DNA of 64,000 nt from positions 133,224 through 197,223 of the forward strand of contig NZ_LUHJ01000009.1 of assembly GCF_001597745.1 (NCBI RefSeq), read 5' to 3'. Shown here in pieces: positions 40,186-49,336 of this stretch (its first letter is position 1; each line of letters starts with the position of its first letter). Under the pieces are notes generated by a model, which did not search any database, had not been told where the DNA came from, and was given only the letters and a program-made list of their open reading frames with translations. The DNA comes from Anabaena sp. 4-3 (lineage in GTDB: Bacteria > Cyanobacteriota > Cyanobacteriia > Cyanobacteriales > Nostocaceae). The translations under genes and the position numbers were made by a program.

Positions 40186-40905
40186 ATGTTAAACTTCAAC
40201 CTACCAAGGTATTTACCCTCAGCCGACGAACTACCGGACTCTGATGAAACGCCTGTGGATAATGAACTGCAAGAACTCATACCAGGGTTGTTAAAAGCTA
40301 TTCTCCTGCTACTGTGGGGGGAACGTATGGACTGGTTTTTTGGGGTGGATATGGGTATTTATTATCATCCTGATCAACCTCCTATTGTCCCAGATGGATT
40401 TCTCAGTCTAGGGGTAGAAAGATTTTACGATGAGGAACTGCGTCCTAGTTATGTGCTTTGGGATGAACAAGTTATACCGATTTTGGTGTTAGAAGTCGTT
40501 TCCCCAAACTATCGCAAAGAATACAGCGATAAATTAGATGAGTATGCGGCTTTAGGTGTACTCTATTACGTGATTTATTCTTCTCGCCGTCGCCGTAAAC
40601 CCCGTTTGGAGGTACATAAATTAGTTAACGGTAGATATGAGTTACAACCAGGAAACCCGGTTTGGCTACCAGAAATTGGCTTAGGAATTGGTTGTGAACG
40701 GGGAGATTATTCTGGGGTAACGCGAGAATGGATGTATTGGTACGACAGGGAAGGGAAACGCTATCCCACACCACAAGAACAAATTAAGCAAGCACAACAA
40801 CAGGCGCAGTTAGCAGAACAACGCGCTCAACAGGAGGCTCAACGCGCTCAAAGGTTGGCAGAGCAATTAAGAGCTTTGGGCATCGACCCAGATAATTTGA
40901 GTTAG
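40186..40905 (+). CDS. Uma2 family (DUF820) protein with C-terminal coiled coil
   Basis: A 239-residue protein. The Uma2 core includes PPIVPDGFLSLGVE, ILVLEVVSPNYRKEYSDKLDEYAALGVLYYVIYS and WLPEIGLGIG, fitting the PD-(D/E)XK-like fold. From about 205 on, QIKQAQQQAQLAEQRAQQEAQRAQ is a Gln/Ala heptad coiled coil with a frequent Uma2 ending (LRALGIDPDNL). It is an expanded cyanobacterial family without settled role. The start at 40186 was preferred over the TTG at 40171. The stop overlaps the next gene's stop by four bases. Confidence 0.8.
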   Translation: MLNFNLPRYLPSADELPDSDETPVDNELQELIPGLLKAILLLLWGERMDWFFGVDMGIYYHPDQPPIVPDGFLSLGVERFYDEELRPSYVLWDEQVIPILVLEVVSPNYRKEYSDKLDEYAALGVLYYVIYSSRRRRKPRLEVHKLVNGRYELQPGNPVWLPEIGLGIGCERGDYSGVTREWMYWYDREGKRYPTPQEQIKQAQQQAQLAEQRAQQEAQRAQRLAEQLRALGIDPDNLS

Positions 40906-42380
40906 ATTTGTAATAAATTCGCGATCGCCTGTGGCATTGGCAAGATAATCATCACTAACAAAGCCATTGCCAATAAACCTAAAATGTCACGTTTATTATC
41001 TAGTTCGGTGACATCATTTAAGGCAGGTTCATCCACTAAGGGAATAAACAATAAAATAATTGCCCAGACAAAGAATTCTGGTTGGACTAAAGACAGTAGT
41101 AACAGCAACAACCGGGAAATTTGACCGATTAACATCGCGGTTTTTTGTCCAAACATCGCATGAACAATATGACCACCATCTAATTGTCCCACAGGCATTA
41201 AATTTAAGGCGGTGACGATTAATCCTAAAAAACCAGCTACCGCTACCGGATGTAAATCAATGGCTGATTTTGGTGTTAATGCACTCCCCAAAGCTAATTT
41301 AGAAATTAATCCCAAAAGAATGGAATATTTAGGATTAAGTGCATCGGGGTTCAAAAGTCCGGTTTTTTCAGTTAAAGGAACAACATCTGAATGCGCTAAA
41401 CCCCAGATAATTAAAGGTAATGTGGCAATAAATCCCGCCAGAGGCCCGGCAATACTCACATCAAATAAAGCTTTGCGGTTGGGGATAGGACTCCGCATTT
41501 GAATAAATGCGCCAAACGTTCCCAAGAAAAACGGGATGGGAATAAAATAAGGCAGTGTGGAGCGGATTTTGTAGTACCTGGCTGTTAAATAATGTCCTAA
41601 TTCGTGAATCCCCAAAATTGTCATTAATCCTAAAGCATAGGGTAATCCTTGCCACAGGATTGTGGGATTTGAGGAGATAGTTGTCAGATTTAAACCAGCG
41701 ATTCTGACTCCCACTAAAGTTGTAGTTACCAAAGTTGCTAAAACAAGTATTAAAGCTAATCCTGGTCTAGTTAACTTTTCTGGTTTTTTGGCACTACCGG
41801 CTTTAGCTGCTTGAGCATTGGGAACTAAGACAAAGAAGGGTTTACCATTAAAACCTTCTTGAAAAATAATTAAGAAGCGATCGCCAAATTCTGCTTCAAT
41901 ATTTGCCCGAATTTGTTGATAAGCTTGAATAGGTGTTGTTCGCAACTGACCACGACAAATAATCGCCTGGGGTCTATACTCAATGTTCTGAATATAGTAA
42001 ATAGACCAGGGAAAACAATTTCGCAGTTGGGTTTCTTCTGTAGGTTCAATGGGACGCACAGGCACTGATTCTGCGGTAGGATGAATAGCCGATTGTGATG
42101 TTTGAGTTTGGGGTTCAGTTTGAGTGTTTCCCGGCGATCGCCGTCCCCACTGGAACAACAGCCAGTATAACAAAAGGCAGATGATTGAGGGCCAGATGAT
42201 CAGTGATGGCGGCGGAGGTTGTTTTACACCATACATCAATGTCCAGCCACTCAATAATAATGCTGGTGTCATTAACACTAGCCACAATAACCAGATTGGT
42301 GTACGGGTGATGCTAGCCACACTGCGCTGCACCATTAAATACGTAGCTATGCCCAGTAGCAGGAGAAACCAGAATGTCAT
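40902..42380 (-). CDS. Site-2 protease family membrane metalloprotease (M50, EGY-like)
   Basis: A 492-residue protein. Two to three hydrophobic segments lie at the start, then a soluble domain (about 120-215) and a membrane core with the zinc motif HELGHYLTARYY and the third-ligand motif LMPVGQLDGGHIV. This layout matches plant EGY proteins and their cyanobacterial relatives, which cut membrane proteins inside the bilayer. Neighbours give no clue to substrates. Confidence 0.85.
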   Translation of the reverse strand: MTFWFLLLLGIATYLMVQRSVASITRTPIWLLWLVLMTPALLLSGWTLMYGVKQPPPPSLIIWPSIICLLLYWLLFQWGRRSPGNTQTEPQTQTSQSAIHPTAESVPVRPIEPTEETQLRNCFPWSIYYIQNIEYRPQAIICRGQLRTTPIQAYQQIRANIEAEFGDRFLIIFQEGFNGKPFFVLVPNAQAAKAGSAKKPEKLTRPGLALILVLATLVTTTLVGVRIAGLNLTTISSNPTILWQGLPYALGLMTILGIHELGHYLTARYYKIRSTLPYFIPIPFFLGTFGAFIQMRSPIPNRKALFDVSIAGPLAGFIATLPLIIWGLAHSDVVPLTEKTGLLNPDALNPKYSILLGLISKLALGSALTPKSAIDLHPVAVAGFLGLIVTALNLMPVGQLDGGHIVHAMFGQKTAMLIGQISRLLLLLLSLVQPEFFVWAIILLFIPLVDEPALNDVTELDNKRDILGLLAMALLVMIILPMPQAIANLLQI

Positions 42381-42537
42381 TTGCTCTTTGGTAATTTAGA
42401 AACACAGCCTGATTTGTAGTTTTGGCAATATCGCTTTCACTACATACCAGACTTTCAACTCATTTTTGTTACAAAAGTTAACAGAGTTTTTTAACTCTGT
42501 CACGATAATTTCACAACTCCTCAGTTTTTGTTTGTTC

Positions 42538-43272
42538 ATGCGTCCCTTACCACCACAGCCAAGTAATACAACTAAGTCCCCACGGGTTGTTTTTGCTGAC
42601 GAAGTTGCAAGCAAAGAAAACCTCGGCTCAGACTTCGCGCTCAATTCTATTTTTGCTTTTCCACCAAATCGGGACACATTGGGGGGTACTTCTTACTTCA
42701 TTGTAAGAAATCAAGGGAATATCCTGATAGACTGCCCGGCTTTAGACGAAATAAATCAAGATTTTTTGCGATCGCATGGGGGTGTGCGCTGGTTATTTAT
42801 CACCCATCGCGGTGCGATTGGTAAAACCTCAGAAATTCAGCAAAGCTTTAATTGTGAGGTAATCATTCAAGAGCAAGAAGCCTATTTATTACCAGGGTTG
42901 ACAGTCACTACTTTTACTCAAGAACTGACACTAGACAGCACAACCAAATTAATTTGGACACCAGGACATTCTCCCGGTTCCTCTTGTCTATACTACAGTC
43001 AACTAGGCGGCATCCTGTTTTCTGGTCGTCATTTATTACCCAACCAGCAAGGCGAACCAGTACCATTACGGACAGCAAAAACTTTTCACTGGCCTAGACA
43101 AATTAAGAACATACAAGCATTATTAGACAACTTTACGCCAGATACGCTGCAATATATTTGTCCTGGTGCTAACACTGGTTTTCTCAGAGGTAAACGTGTA
43201 ATTGACCAAGCTTACCACCGTCTGAAGTCTCTAGATTTAGAAGCTTTGTTACACAAACAAGCGATTTTATGA
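42538..43272 (+). CDS. Metallo-beta-lactamase-fold protein with degenerate metal motif
   Basis: A 244-residue protein. GGTSYFIVRNQGNILIDCPAL and WTPGHSPGSSCLYY keep the fold and one histidine (GHSPG). The HxHxDH site is not intact: after WLFITHRGAIGKT only one His remains where three metal ligands are expected. It may bind one metal or none and serve a non-hydrolytic role, perhaps like the chloroplast MBL-ferredoxin proteins, where I recall a similar HRxxxxxH form. The frame opens at 42466, but the ATG at 42538 gives the likely start. Confidence 0.7.
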   Translation: MRPLPPQPSNTTKSPRVVFADEVASKENLGSDFALNSIFAFPPNRDTLGGTSYFIVRNQGNILIDCPALDEINQDFLRSHGGVRWLFITHRGAIGKTSEIQQSFNCEVIIQEQEAYLLPGLTVTTFTQELTLDSTTKLIWTPGHSPGSSCLYYSQLGGILFSGRHLLPNQQGEPVPLRTAKTFHWPRQIKNIQALLDNFTPDTLQYICPGANTGFLRGKRVIDQAYHRLKSLDLEALLHKQAIL

Positions 43273-43449
43273 AAGAAGGGAGATAAGGGAGACAAAGGAG
43301 ATTGTTTTCAAGAATTCTGTAATTTTTGGGACTTACGCAAAAATAACGTATTTTCGTCATTGTTACCGAAGGGTAGCAATCCCAAAGCTTTGATTTTCGT
43401 TGCGAGTGCGTAAGTCCTAATTTTGAACTTTGAATTTTGAATTTTGAAT

Positions 43450-44706
43450 TTATTTGTCTCTATTCCCCAAACCAGCTACAACAGAATCTTTCCTCAACAC
43501 TTCCAGTGCTGATTGGTATTGTAAATCGGCTGCTGTGGCAATCTGTTCACGGGTGATTGGTTGCTGAGAAATCACTTGATCAGGTTTAATACCTAATTTA
43601 TTAATATCGTGGTGACTGGGAGTTTCGTACTTGGCAATAGTCACCGCCAAGCCAGAACCATCAGACAGTTCAAATAAAGATTGTATTAAACCTTTGCCAA
43701 AAGTAGTTTCGCCCACCAATTTGGCGCGACCATTGTCTTGGAGTGCGCCAGCTAAAATTTCGCTAGCACTGGCAGTTCCTTGATTGACTAAGACTACCAA
43801 AGGATCATCTGTCAAAGCAGGGCCGAAGGCTTCAAAACTGCCTTGAATGCCTTGGCGATTGACGGTGTAGACGATAGTGCCGGAATCTAACCATAGACGG
43901 GCGATTTCTATGCCAGCTTGTAGTAAGCCTCCAGGATTATTTCGTAAATCTAGAATGTAGGCATCCGCCCCTTTTTTTTCTAAACTAGATATGGCGTGTG
44001 CCAACTCTGTGGAGGCGTTGGCATTAAATTGTGTTAGGCGAAGATAGCCGATAGATTTACCTTCGGGGGAAGTGCGTAATTCCGCTACAACAGGGTTTAG
44101 AGCAATGCGATCGCGCACTACTCTAACTTCTTTTTCTCCTTCTCCATCGCGTTCAATTATGAGTGTGACTAGACTACCAATAGGGCCGCGCATCCGGGCG
44201 GCTGCTTCATCGAGAGTCAGGTTGGCTGTAGAAAATCCTTCAATTTTGAGAATGCGATCGCGTGATCTAATTCCCGCTTTCTCGGCTGGCGAACCCTCTA
44301 TAGGAGAAACTACTTCCAATTTTCCGGTTTCGGGATTCAGGGCAATTTGTAAACCCACACCCGTAAGTTCTCCTGAAGTATTCACTTGCAAACTGCGGTA
44401 TTGCTCAGGGTCTAAAAACCGGGTAAAAGGGTCATCTAAGGTCTTGAGCATATTCTGAATGGCTACATAAGCGGCTTTTTGGTCTTTAAACGGTTTTTCT
44501 AGGGCTTTCTGCCGCACTGCTGCCCAGTTTTGATGATTAAACGTATCGTCCAGATAAGTCCGATTTACAATTCGCCAAACTTCTGAAACTAATTTTTGTT
44601 CTTCTGTCAATGCGTTTGCTGGTTGCATGACTGCACCCCAAGCTAAACCAAAAGCCAAAAATAGTGAAAATCCTAGCCGCAGAACCTGTTTGTGCATGAA
44701 CCCCAT
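43450..44706 (-). CDS. ctpA: Carboxyl-terminal processing protease
   Basis: A 418-residue S41 peptidase with a signal peptide (cleavage near QPANALT), a PDZ domain (ELTGVGLQIAL...GSPAEKAGIRSRDRIL) and the catalytic Ser/Lys of GTASASEILAGALQ and TFGKGLIQS. In cyanobacteria CtpA matures the D1 protein of photosystem II by cutting its C-terminal extension in the lumen. The ctpA-petB-petD neighbourhood is conserved. Alternative starts are at 44697 and 44718. Confidence 0.93.
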   Translation of the reverse strand: MGFMHKQVLRLGFSLFLAFGLAWGAVMQPANALTEEQKLVSEVWRIVNRTYLDDTFNHQNWAAVRQKALEKPFKDQKAAYVAIQNMLKTLDDPFTRFLDPEQYRSLQVNTSGELTGVGLQIALNPETGKLEVVSPIEGSPAEKAGIRSRDRILKIEGFSTANLTLDEAAARMRGPIGSLVTLIIERDGEGEKEVRVVRDRIALNPVVAELRTSPEGKSIGYLRLTQFNANASTELAHAISSLEKKGADAYILDLRNNPGGLLQAGIEIARLWLDSGTIVYTVNRQGIQGSFEAFGPALTDDPLVVLVNQGTASASEILAGALQDNGRAKLVGETTFGKGLIQSLFELSDGSGLAVTIAKYETPSHHDINKLGIKPDQVISQQPITREQIATAADLQYQSALEVLRKDSVVAGLGNRDK

Positions 44707-45251
44707 TTTCCAATTCACCTCTAGCCAAATTGCCGAGAATTATCTAGTTGTCTCTTGTTTGATGAAATCTATCTCTCGACTATGTTACTTTTTTTATAGA
44801 AGTGGTGCATTCTTCTCATCAAGTTGTTAAACAACTGATGTCCTGTATGCCCCTGTATATACCTGATAACAGGATATGATCTACTTTGTACCCTCCATAA
44901 TCATGGTTGGCTTGCAAAGAGAACGCAATATATTCCATATTTACCAACGCCGTCGGGCAGTCGGTGTATGCTTGCTGTTCGCGTAGCGGCGCGTTAGCGC
45001 GGGTAAAGTAATCTGAACTTCTCGATGCGTCCGGTTGTTTGGGTCTCCCTGTGTTCGCGCTAGCGTCGCGAAGCGAAGCAAGAATCCCTGAAATGAAATT
45101 TCGGGGAGTGTCAAAGAGTGTTAAGTTGATAAACTTTTAGCACTATCAAAACGCAAAAGCAAACACATAAAATCCTCTGACGAGAAAATCCCAAAATTGC
45201 CAATTGGGAGATTGAATCAACCGCAACTGATTTTTAGGAACTTGAGATTGT
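44707..45251. repeat. petB leader region with dispersed CGCTAGCG-type repeats
   Basis: About 540 bases between the divergent ctpA and petB genes. From 44970 to 45085 there are GC-rich units: GTTCGCGTAGCGGCGCG, then GTTAGCGCGGG and TTCGCGCTAGCGTCGCGAAG, a repeat type widely dispersed in this group. The petB promoter must lie here too. I see no gene. Confidence 0.6.
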
Positions 45252-45899
45252 ATGGCCAACGTTTACGACTGGTTTGAGGAACGCTTGGAAATTCAGGCGA
45301 TCGCTGAAGATGTAACTAGCAAATACGTCCCTCCCCATGTCAACATCTTTTACTGTCTGGGTGGTATTACCCTCGTTTGCTTCTTGATCCAGTTCGCCAC
45401 TGGATTTGCAATGACTTTCTACTACAAGCCCACAGTGGCTGAAGCTTACTCCTCAGTGCAGTACATCATGAATGAGGTTAACTTCGGTTGGCTGATTCGC
45501 TCCATCCATCGCTGGTCAGCCAGCATGATGGTGTTGATGATGATTCTGCACGTCTTCCGGGTGTACCTGACTGGTGGTTTTAAAAAGCCCCGCGAATTGA
45601 CCTGGGTAAGTGGTGTGATCCTAGCTGTAATCACAGTTTCCTTCGGAGTAACAGGCTATTCTCTGCCTTGGGATCAGGTTGGTTACTGGGCTGTGAAAAT
45701 CGTTAGTGGCGTACCAGAAGCAATTCCTGTAGTCGGCGTACTGATTTCCGACCTACTGCGTGGTGGTTCTAGTGTTGGTCAAGCAACCTTGACTCGCTAC
45801 TACAGCGCGCACACCTTCGTTCTACCTTGGTTAATTGCGGTCTTCATGCTGTTCCACTTCTTGATGATCCGTAAACAAGGTATTTCCGGCCCCTTGTAA
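45252..45899 (+). CDS. petB: Cytochrome b6 of the cytochrome b6f complex
   Basis: A 215-residue protein with four membrane helices. The b-type haem histidines lie in [23 protein letters not shown] and [31 protein letters not shown], the family ending. It carries electrons between plastoquinol and plastocyanin in the thylakoid. The covalently bound haem-c1 cysteine (YCLGG) is present. petD follows after 245 bases on the same strand. Confidence 0.98.
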   Translation: MANVYDWFEERLEIQAIAEDVTSKYVPPHVNIFYCLGGITLVCFLIQFATGFAMTFYYKPTVAEAYSSVQYIMNEVNFGWLIRSIHRWSASMMVLMMILHVFRVYLTGGFKKPRELTWVSGVILAVITVSFGVTGYSLPWDQVGYWAVKIVSGVPEAIPVVGVLISDLLRGGSSVGQATLTRYYSAHTFVLPWLIAVFMLFHFLMIRKQGISGPL

Positions 45900-46144
45900 T
45901 TTCAGAAGCCCCAATGTCAACAGGCAACAGCACTCAGTTACAAGAAACAGTCATTTGCTTTAAACTGATGGAAAATCAGCAATTAATGACTCATTCCCAC
46001 AAGGATAATGCTTGTATTTGAGACTTCAGGTAAACTACCCAAAAACAGAAGATTCAGGCTAGTTTTACGTTAGGTTTGCCTAAATTCATTGATGGCTGTA
46101 ATCAAAGCTTTAAGTGAAATTCCAGCAGGAGAGCGCATTTAAAT

Positions 46145-46627
46145 ATGGCAACACAAAAGAAACCCGATCTGAGCGATCCTAAGTTAAGAGCCAAACTCGC
46201 CAAAGGTATGGGACATAACTACTACGGCGAACCAGCTTGGCCTAATGACCTACTGTATGTATTCCCAGTAGTCATCATGGGTTCCTTCGCTTGTATTGTG
46301 GCTTTAGCTGTATTAGACCCAGCAATGACAGGTGAACCAGCGAATCCTTTCGCCACACCATTGGAAATTTTGCCAGAGTGGTATTTGTACCCTGTATTCC
46401 AAATTTTGCGATCGCTTCCTAACAAACTGTTGGGAGTGTTAGCAATGGCTTCCGTACCCTTGGGATTAATCCTCGTTCCCTTTATTGAGAACGTCAACAA
46501 ATTCCAAAACCCCTTCCGTCGTCCAGTAGCAACCACAGTCTTCTTGTTTGGGACTTTGGTTACTCTGTGGCTAGGTATTGGTGCTGCTTTACCTTTGGAA
46601 AAATCTTTGACCTTGGGATTGTTCTAA
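46145..46627 (+). CDS. petD: Subunit IV of the cytochrome b6f complex
   Basis: A 160-residue protein with three membrane helices. [23 protein letters not shown] is the Qo-site PEWY motif. It pairs with PetB to form the quinol oxidation site. AGGAG sits 12 bases before the ATG as ribosome site. A long inverted-repeat element follows the stop by only 21 bases. Confidence 0.98.
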   Translation: MATQKKPDLSDPKLRAKLAKGMGHNYYGEPAWPNDLLYVFPVVIMGSFACIVALAVLDPAMTGEPANPFATPLEILPEWYLYPVFQILRSLPNKLLGVLAMASVPLGLILVPFIENVNKFQNPFRRPVATTVFLFGTLVTLWLGIGAALPLEKSLTLGLF

Positions 46628-46648
46628 GTTAGTCACCAAAAAGCTATC

Positions 46649-46786
46649 TTGACGCTTGTAGGTTTCAAGAGCAGATATCTGAAGTTATGATGTCTGATGA
46701 CAAGTCACCTTGCAGGGTGTCTATGGCATCAACCGCCGTTCATTTCTCCAGGTGATCTGCTGTTGAAACCAATTAACAAGCGTCAA
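46649..46786. repeat. 138-bp inverted-repeat element behind petD
   Basis: The 5' arm (46649-46676) reads TTGACGCTTGT, A, then GGTTTCAAGAGCAGAT. The 3' arm (46755-46786) has ATCTGCTGTTGAAACC, AATTA, then ACAAGCGTCAA. They pair over 27 positions with one mismatch and an asymmetric bulge; the loop holds a second small hairpin (CACCTTGCAGGGTG). TTTT follows. It could be a non-autonomous mobile element or an RNA structure ending petBD. Confidence 0.65.
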
Positions 46787-46915
46787 TTTTAGTGAATTTA
46801 GCTTGTGTATGCAACTTTTTAGTTTTGGAACCAAAAAATCTGCCAAAATCTAAAATAGACTGAAGAACGATAGATTCAAAAACCTCTCACTTATATTCAA
46901 TTTAAGCTACGGTCA

Positions 46916-47344
46916 ATGCTTGGCATAATGCAGCAAGACCATCTGACGGTAAACAGCGAACTGAAGCTCCTCAACAAAGTTCAACAATGGTTTGAGGAAT
47001 TTTCCTTAAAATACTTGTCTCACCTTGGTTGGTCAGAAACCCAAGTTTATCGCCTCAATTTAGCATTAGCAGAGGGCTTTACCAACGCAGTGCGTCACGC
47101 TCATCGCGCTTTACCACCGGAAACAACCATAGACATTGAGGTGAGTCTATGGTCTGACAGATTAGAAATTAGAATTTGGGATCACGGTCATCCTTTTGAT
47201 CCAAATGCGATCGCCGAACCAGAACCAGGTACTCTACAAGTAGGAGGTTATGGTTGGTTTCTGCTGCGTCGCTTAGTTGACCGTGTAGTTTATGAGCGTA
47301 GCGATGATAATAGAAATTGTCTGGTGATACTCAAATACTTATGA
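46916..47344 (+). CDS. Anti-sigma regulatory factor-like (HATPase) protein
   Basis: A 142-residue GHKL ATPase of the RsbW/SpoIIAB kind. The N-box LAEGFTNAVRHAHR and the G1 segment IRIWDHGHPFDP are visible, with GGYGWFLLRRLVDRVVYER as a G2-like box. Such proteins bind or phosphorylate anti-anti-sigma factors in partner-switching. A second in-frame ATG lies at 46928. No sigma or antagonist gene is adjacent, so its partner is unknown. Confidence 0.75.
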   Translation: MLGIMQQDHLTVNSELKLLNKVQQWFEEFSLKYLSHLGWSETQVYRLNLALAEGFTNAVRHAHRALPPETTIDIEVSLWSDRLEIRIWDHGHPFDPNAIAEPEPGTLQVGGYGWFLLRRLVDRVVYERSDDNRNCLVILKYL

Positions 47345-47349
47345 CATTG

Positions 47350-47395
47350 ACCTGCCCCCGCTAACCTCAGCGCGAGGTGTAGCGGGAGGTTTTTA
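47350..47395 (+). terminator. Terminator behind the anti-sigma-like gene
   Basis: A two-part stem, CCCGCTA with TAGCGGG (47357-47363 and 47380-47386) and inner ACCTC with GAGGT, is followed by AGGTTTTT. Confidence 0.75.
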
Positions 47396-47814
47396 CTACA
47401 CAGAAAACCGCTTTTGGAAGTACCAACGAGTCTTACAGTTTTTCTACAAGATTGAATTTCTGTGTATTTATTGACAATATTTTAATTCCCTCTGATCTCA
47501 AGTTCCGTTAAGCATTTTCATCTCTGTCATCAAGGAGTTGTATTTGTATCATTCTGATGCCAATCAACTGTCAGTGATAGAATTACATTCATATTGATTG
47601 TATAAAATTTAATTTTTATCCTAGTAAGTATTACATACAATTTATCCTGACTACTTTGCTAGAATTGGGCATTACTTTTGCTAGTTTTATCTGGTGTGGT
47701 CATGGGTCTAGACAAATATACTAGGGTCGCCAATGCTCACGCAATTATTCTAAGTAATTTTACGCTGGTACGCAATCACCTTTTAGTGTAGAAAGGGGAG
47801 ATAGGAAAAAATAT
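47396..47814. other. Intergenic region, no gene seen
   Basis: About 420 AT-rich bases before the gmd-like gene. I see no frame or RNA here. GAAAGGGGAGATAGG shortly before the gmd-like start contains a good ribosome site. Confidence 0.45.
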
Positions 47815-48816
47815 ATGACTAAGACCGCCCTAATTACAGGAATTACTGGTCAAGATGGCTACTATCTCAGCCATTTACTCCTCAAGCATGGTTATAAGGT
47901 AGTGGGATTAGTATCGCCACACCGACAACCAAATCTGACGAAATTGGGAAATTTAGCCAATCAAGTAGAAATTTATACAGTCGATTTAAGAGATAGCGTA
48001 GCCCTGTTCAATGCAGTAGAACAACTGCGTCCCCAAGAAATTTATAATTTGGCAGCTCCGAGTTTTGTCCCTGACTCTTGGAAAGATCCACTAGGAACTC
48101 TTGATTTAATCACTGGTACTGCAACAAGACTATTAGATGCAGTCAGACAAGTGGGTTTATCTACACGTTTTTATCAAGCTAGTAGCTCTGAGATGTTTGG
48201 AGATGTCTTTTGTTCTCCGCAAGATGAAGAAACTCCTTTTCGACCGAAAAATCCGTATGCAGCCGCCAAACTACACGCTCATTGGACGATGGTACATCAC
48301 CGTCAGCGTTATGGTTTATTTGCTTGCAGTGGGATTTTATATAATCATGAATCTCCGCTCAGAGCACCTCAATTTGTCACCCGTAAAGTTTCTTTAGCAG
48401 TTGCATCAATTAAGTTGGGTTTAGCTGACACCCTAGAAATGGGTAATCTAGATGCTAGACGGGATTGGGGTTTTGCCGGAGATTATGTTAAAGCTATGTG
48501 GTTGATGCTACAAGCTGAAGAACCAGAAGAGTACGTGATTGGGACAGGCAAACTACACAGTGTGAAAGAATTAGTATCTCTGGCTTTTGATAGCGTAGGA
48601 TTAAATTGGCAAAATCACGTAGTCATTAATCAAAATTTACTCAGACCAGACGAACATTTTCAACTGGTAGCCAACCCCAACAAAGCCAAAACCAATTTAA
48701 ATTGGCAACCGGAAATCAGCTTTGAACACCTTTTAGAAACAATGGTAAAAACAGATATAGACCGCTTGCAAAACCGTCAAGTTACTCAAATTTCTGAAAA
48801 ACAACTACTCGTATAA
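47815..48816 (+). CDS. GDP-mannose 4,6-dehydratase family protein
   Basis: A 333-residue extended SDR. ALITGITGQDGYYLSHLLLKHGY is the GMD-type nucleotide motif, QASSSEMFGDV the Ser/Thr segment and PYAAAKLHAHWTM the Tyr/Lys pair. The later ILYNHESPLRAPQFVTRKV and GNLDARRDWGFAGDYVKAMW are GMD signatures. It makes GDP-4-keto-6-deoxymannose for deoxysugars. A glycosyltransferase lies 520 bases on, so both may serve surface polysaccharide. Confidence 0.88.
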   Translation: MTKTALITGITGQDGYYLSHLLLKHGYKVVGLVSPHRQPNLTKLGNLANQVEIYTVDLRDSVALFNAVEQLRPQEIYNLAAPSFVPDSWKDPLGTLDLITGTATRLLDAVRQVGLSTRFYQASSSEMFGDVFCSPQDEETPFRPKNPYAAAKLHAHWTMVHHRQRYGLFACSGILYNHESPLRAPQFVTRKVSLAVASIKLGLADTLEMGNLDARRDWGFAGDYVKAMWLMLQAEEPEEYVIGTGKLHSVKELVSLAFDSVGLNWQNHVVINQNLLRPDEHFQLVANPNKAKTNLNWQPEISFEHLLETMVKTDIDRLQNRQVTQISEKQLLV

Positions 48817-49336
48817 TAGAGTGCTGGTGATGGCATTCTTGCCTATCAAAACATAGTGGGAGTGTGAGAACCCCTGCTCTTTAGAGAGGGGATGTAGCTT
48901 GCTTTCCCGCAGGGGTAACACGACTCAACAGGTTTTAACCTGTTGTTTTAAGGCGAGACTTATGGTAAATTTTTGCTGATGATGCTGGTGAAAAACCCAT
49001 AACAAAAAGCATCATAAGTTGACCAAAAGTAGCCGTACAGCCAAGCAATTGGTCGAGGCGAGTAGGACTGTTTGAACCAGTCTAAGACCCTTTGGAGCAG
49101 AACAAACATTGCGGAGTGTAGCTTTAGCTCACGTAGCAATATCAGTTCGGAATCCTGGTTTTTCAAAGCCAGGATAGTTCAAACTACCCGTATCAAGAAA
49201 ATATCAATACTAAGTAGATTGACATAAATAATTGTCATAGCGATAAGGCAGGAGGCAGACAAAAAGGTTTCCCTATCTTGACCTGGGTTCACATAGTTCA
49301 GTTATTGTGTGTCTTTCTACTTAATTAATTAATACA
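48817..49336. mobile_element. Possible decayed transposon end and small frame
   Basis: CCCCTGC and GCAGGGG (48871-48915) enclose an inner CTCTTTAGAGAG hairpin, and AACAGGTT/AACCTGTT (48927-48944) follow, resembling IS200/IS605 non-coding ends. A minus-strand frame from a start at 49109 or 49166 to 48960 would give an aromatic-rich peptide (PIAWLYGYFWSTYDAFCYGFF). I cannot place it in a family; it may be chance or a remnant. Confidence 0.35.
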
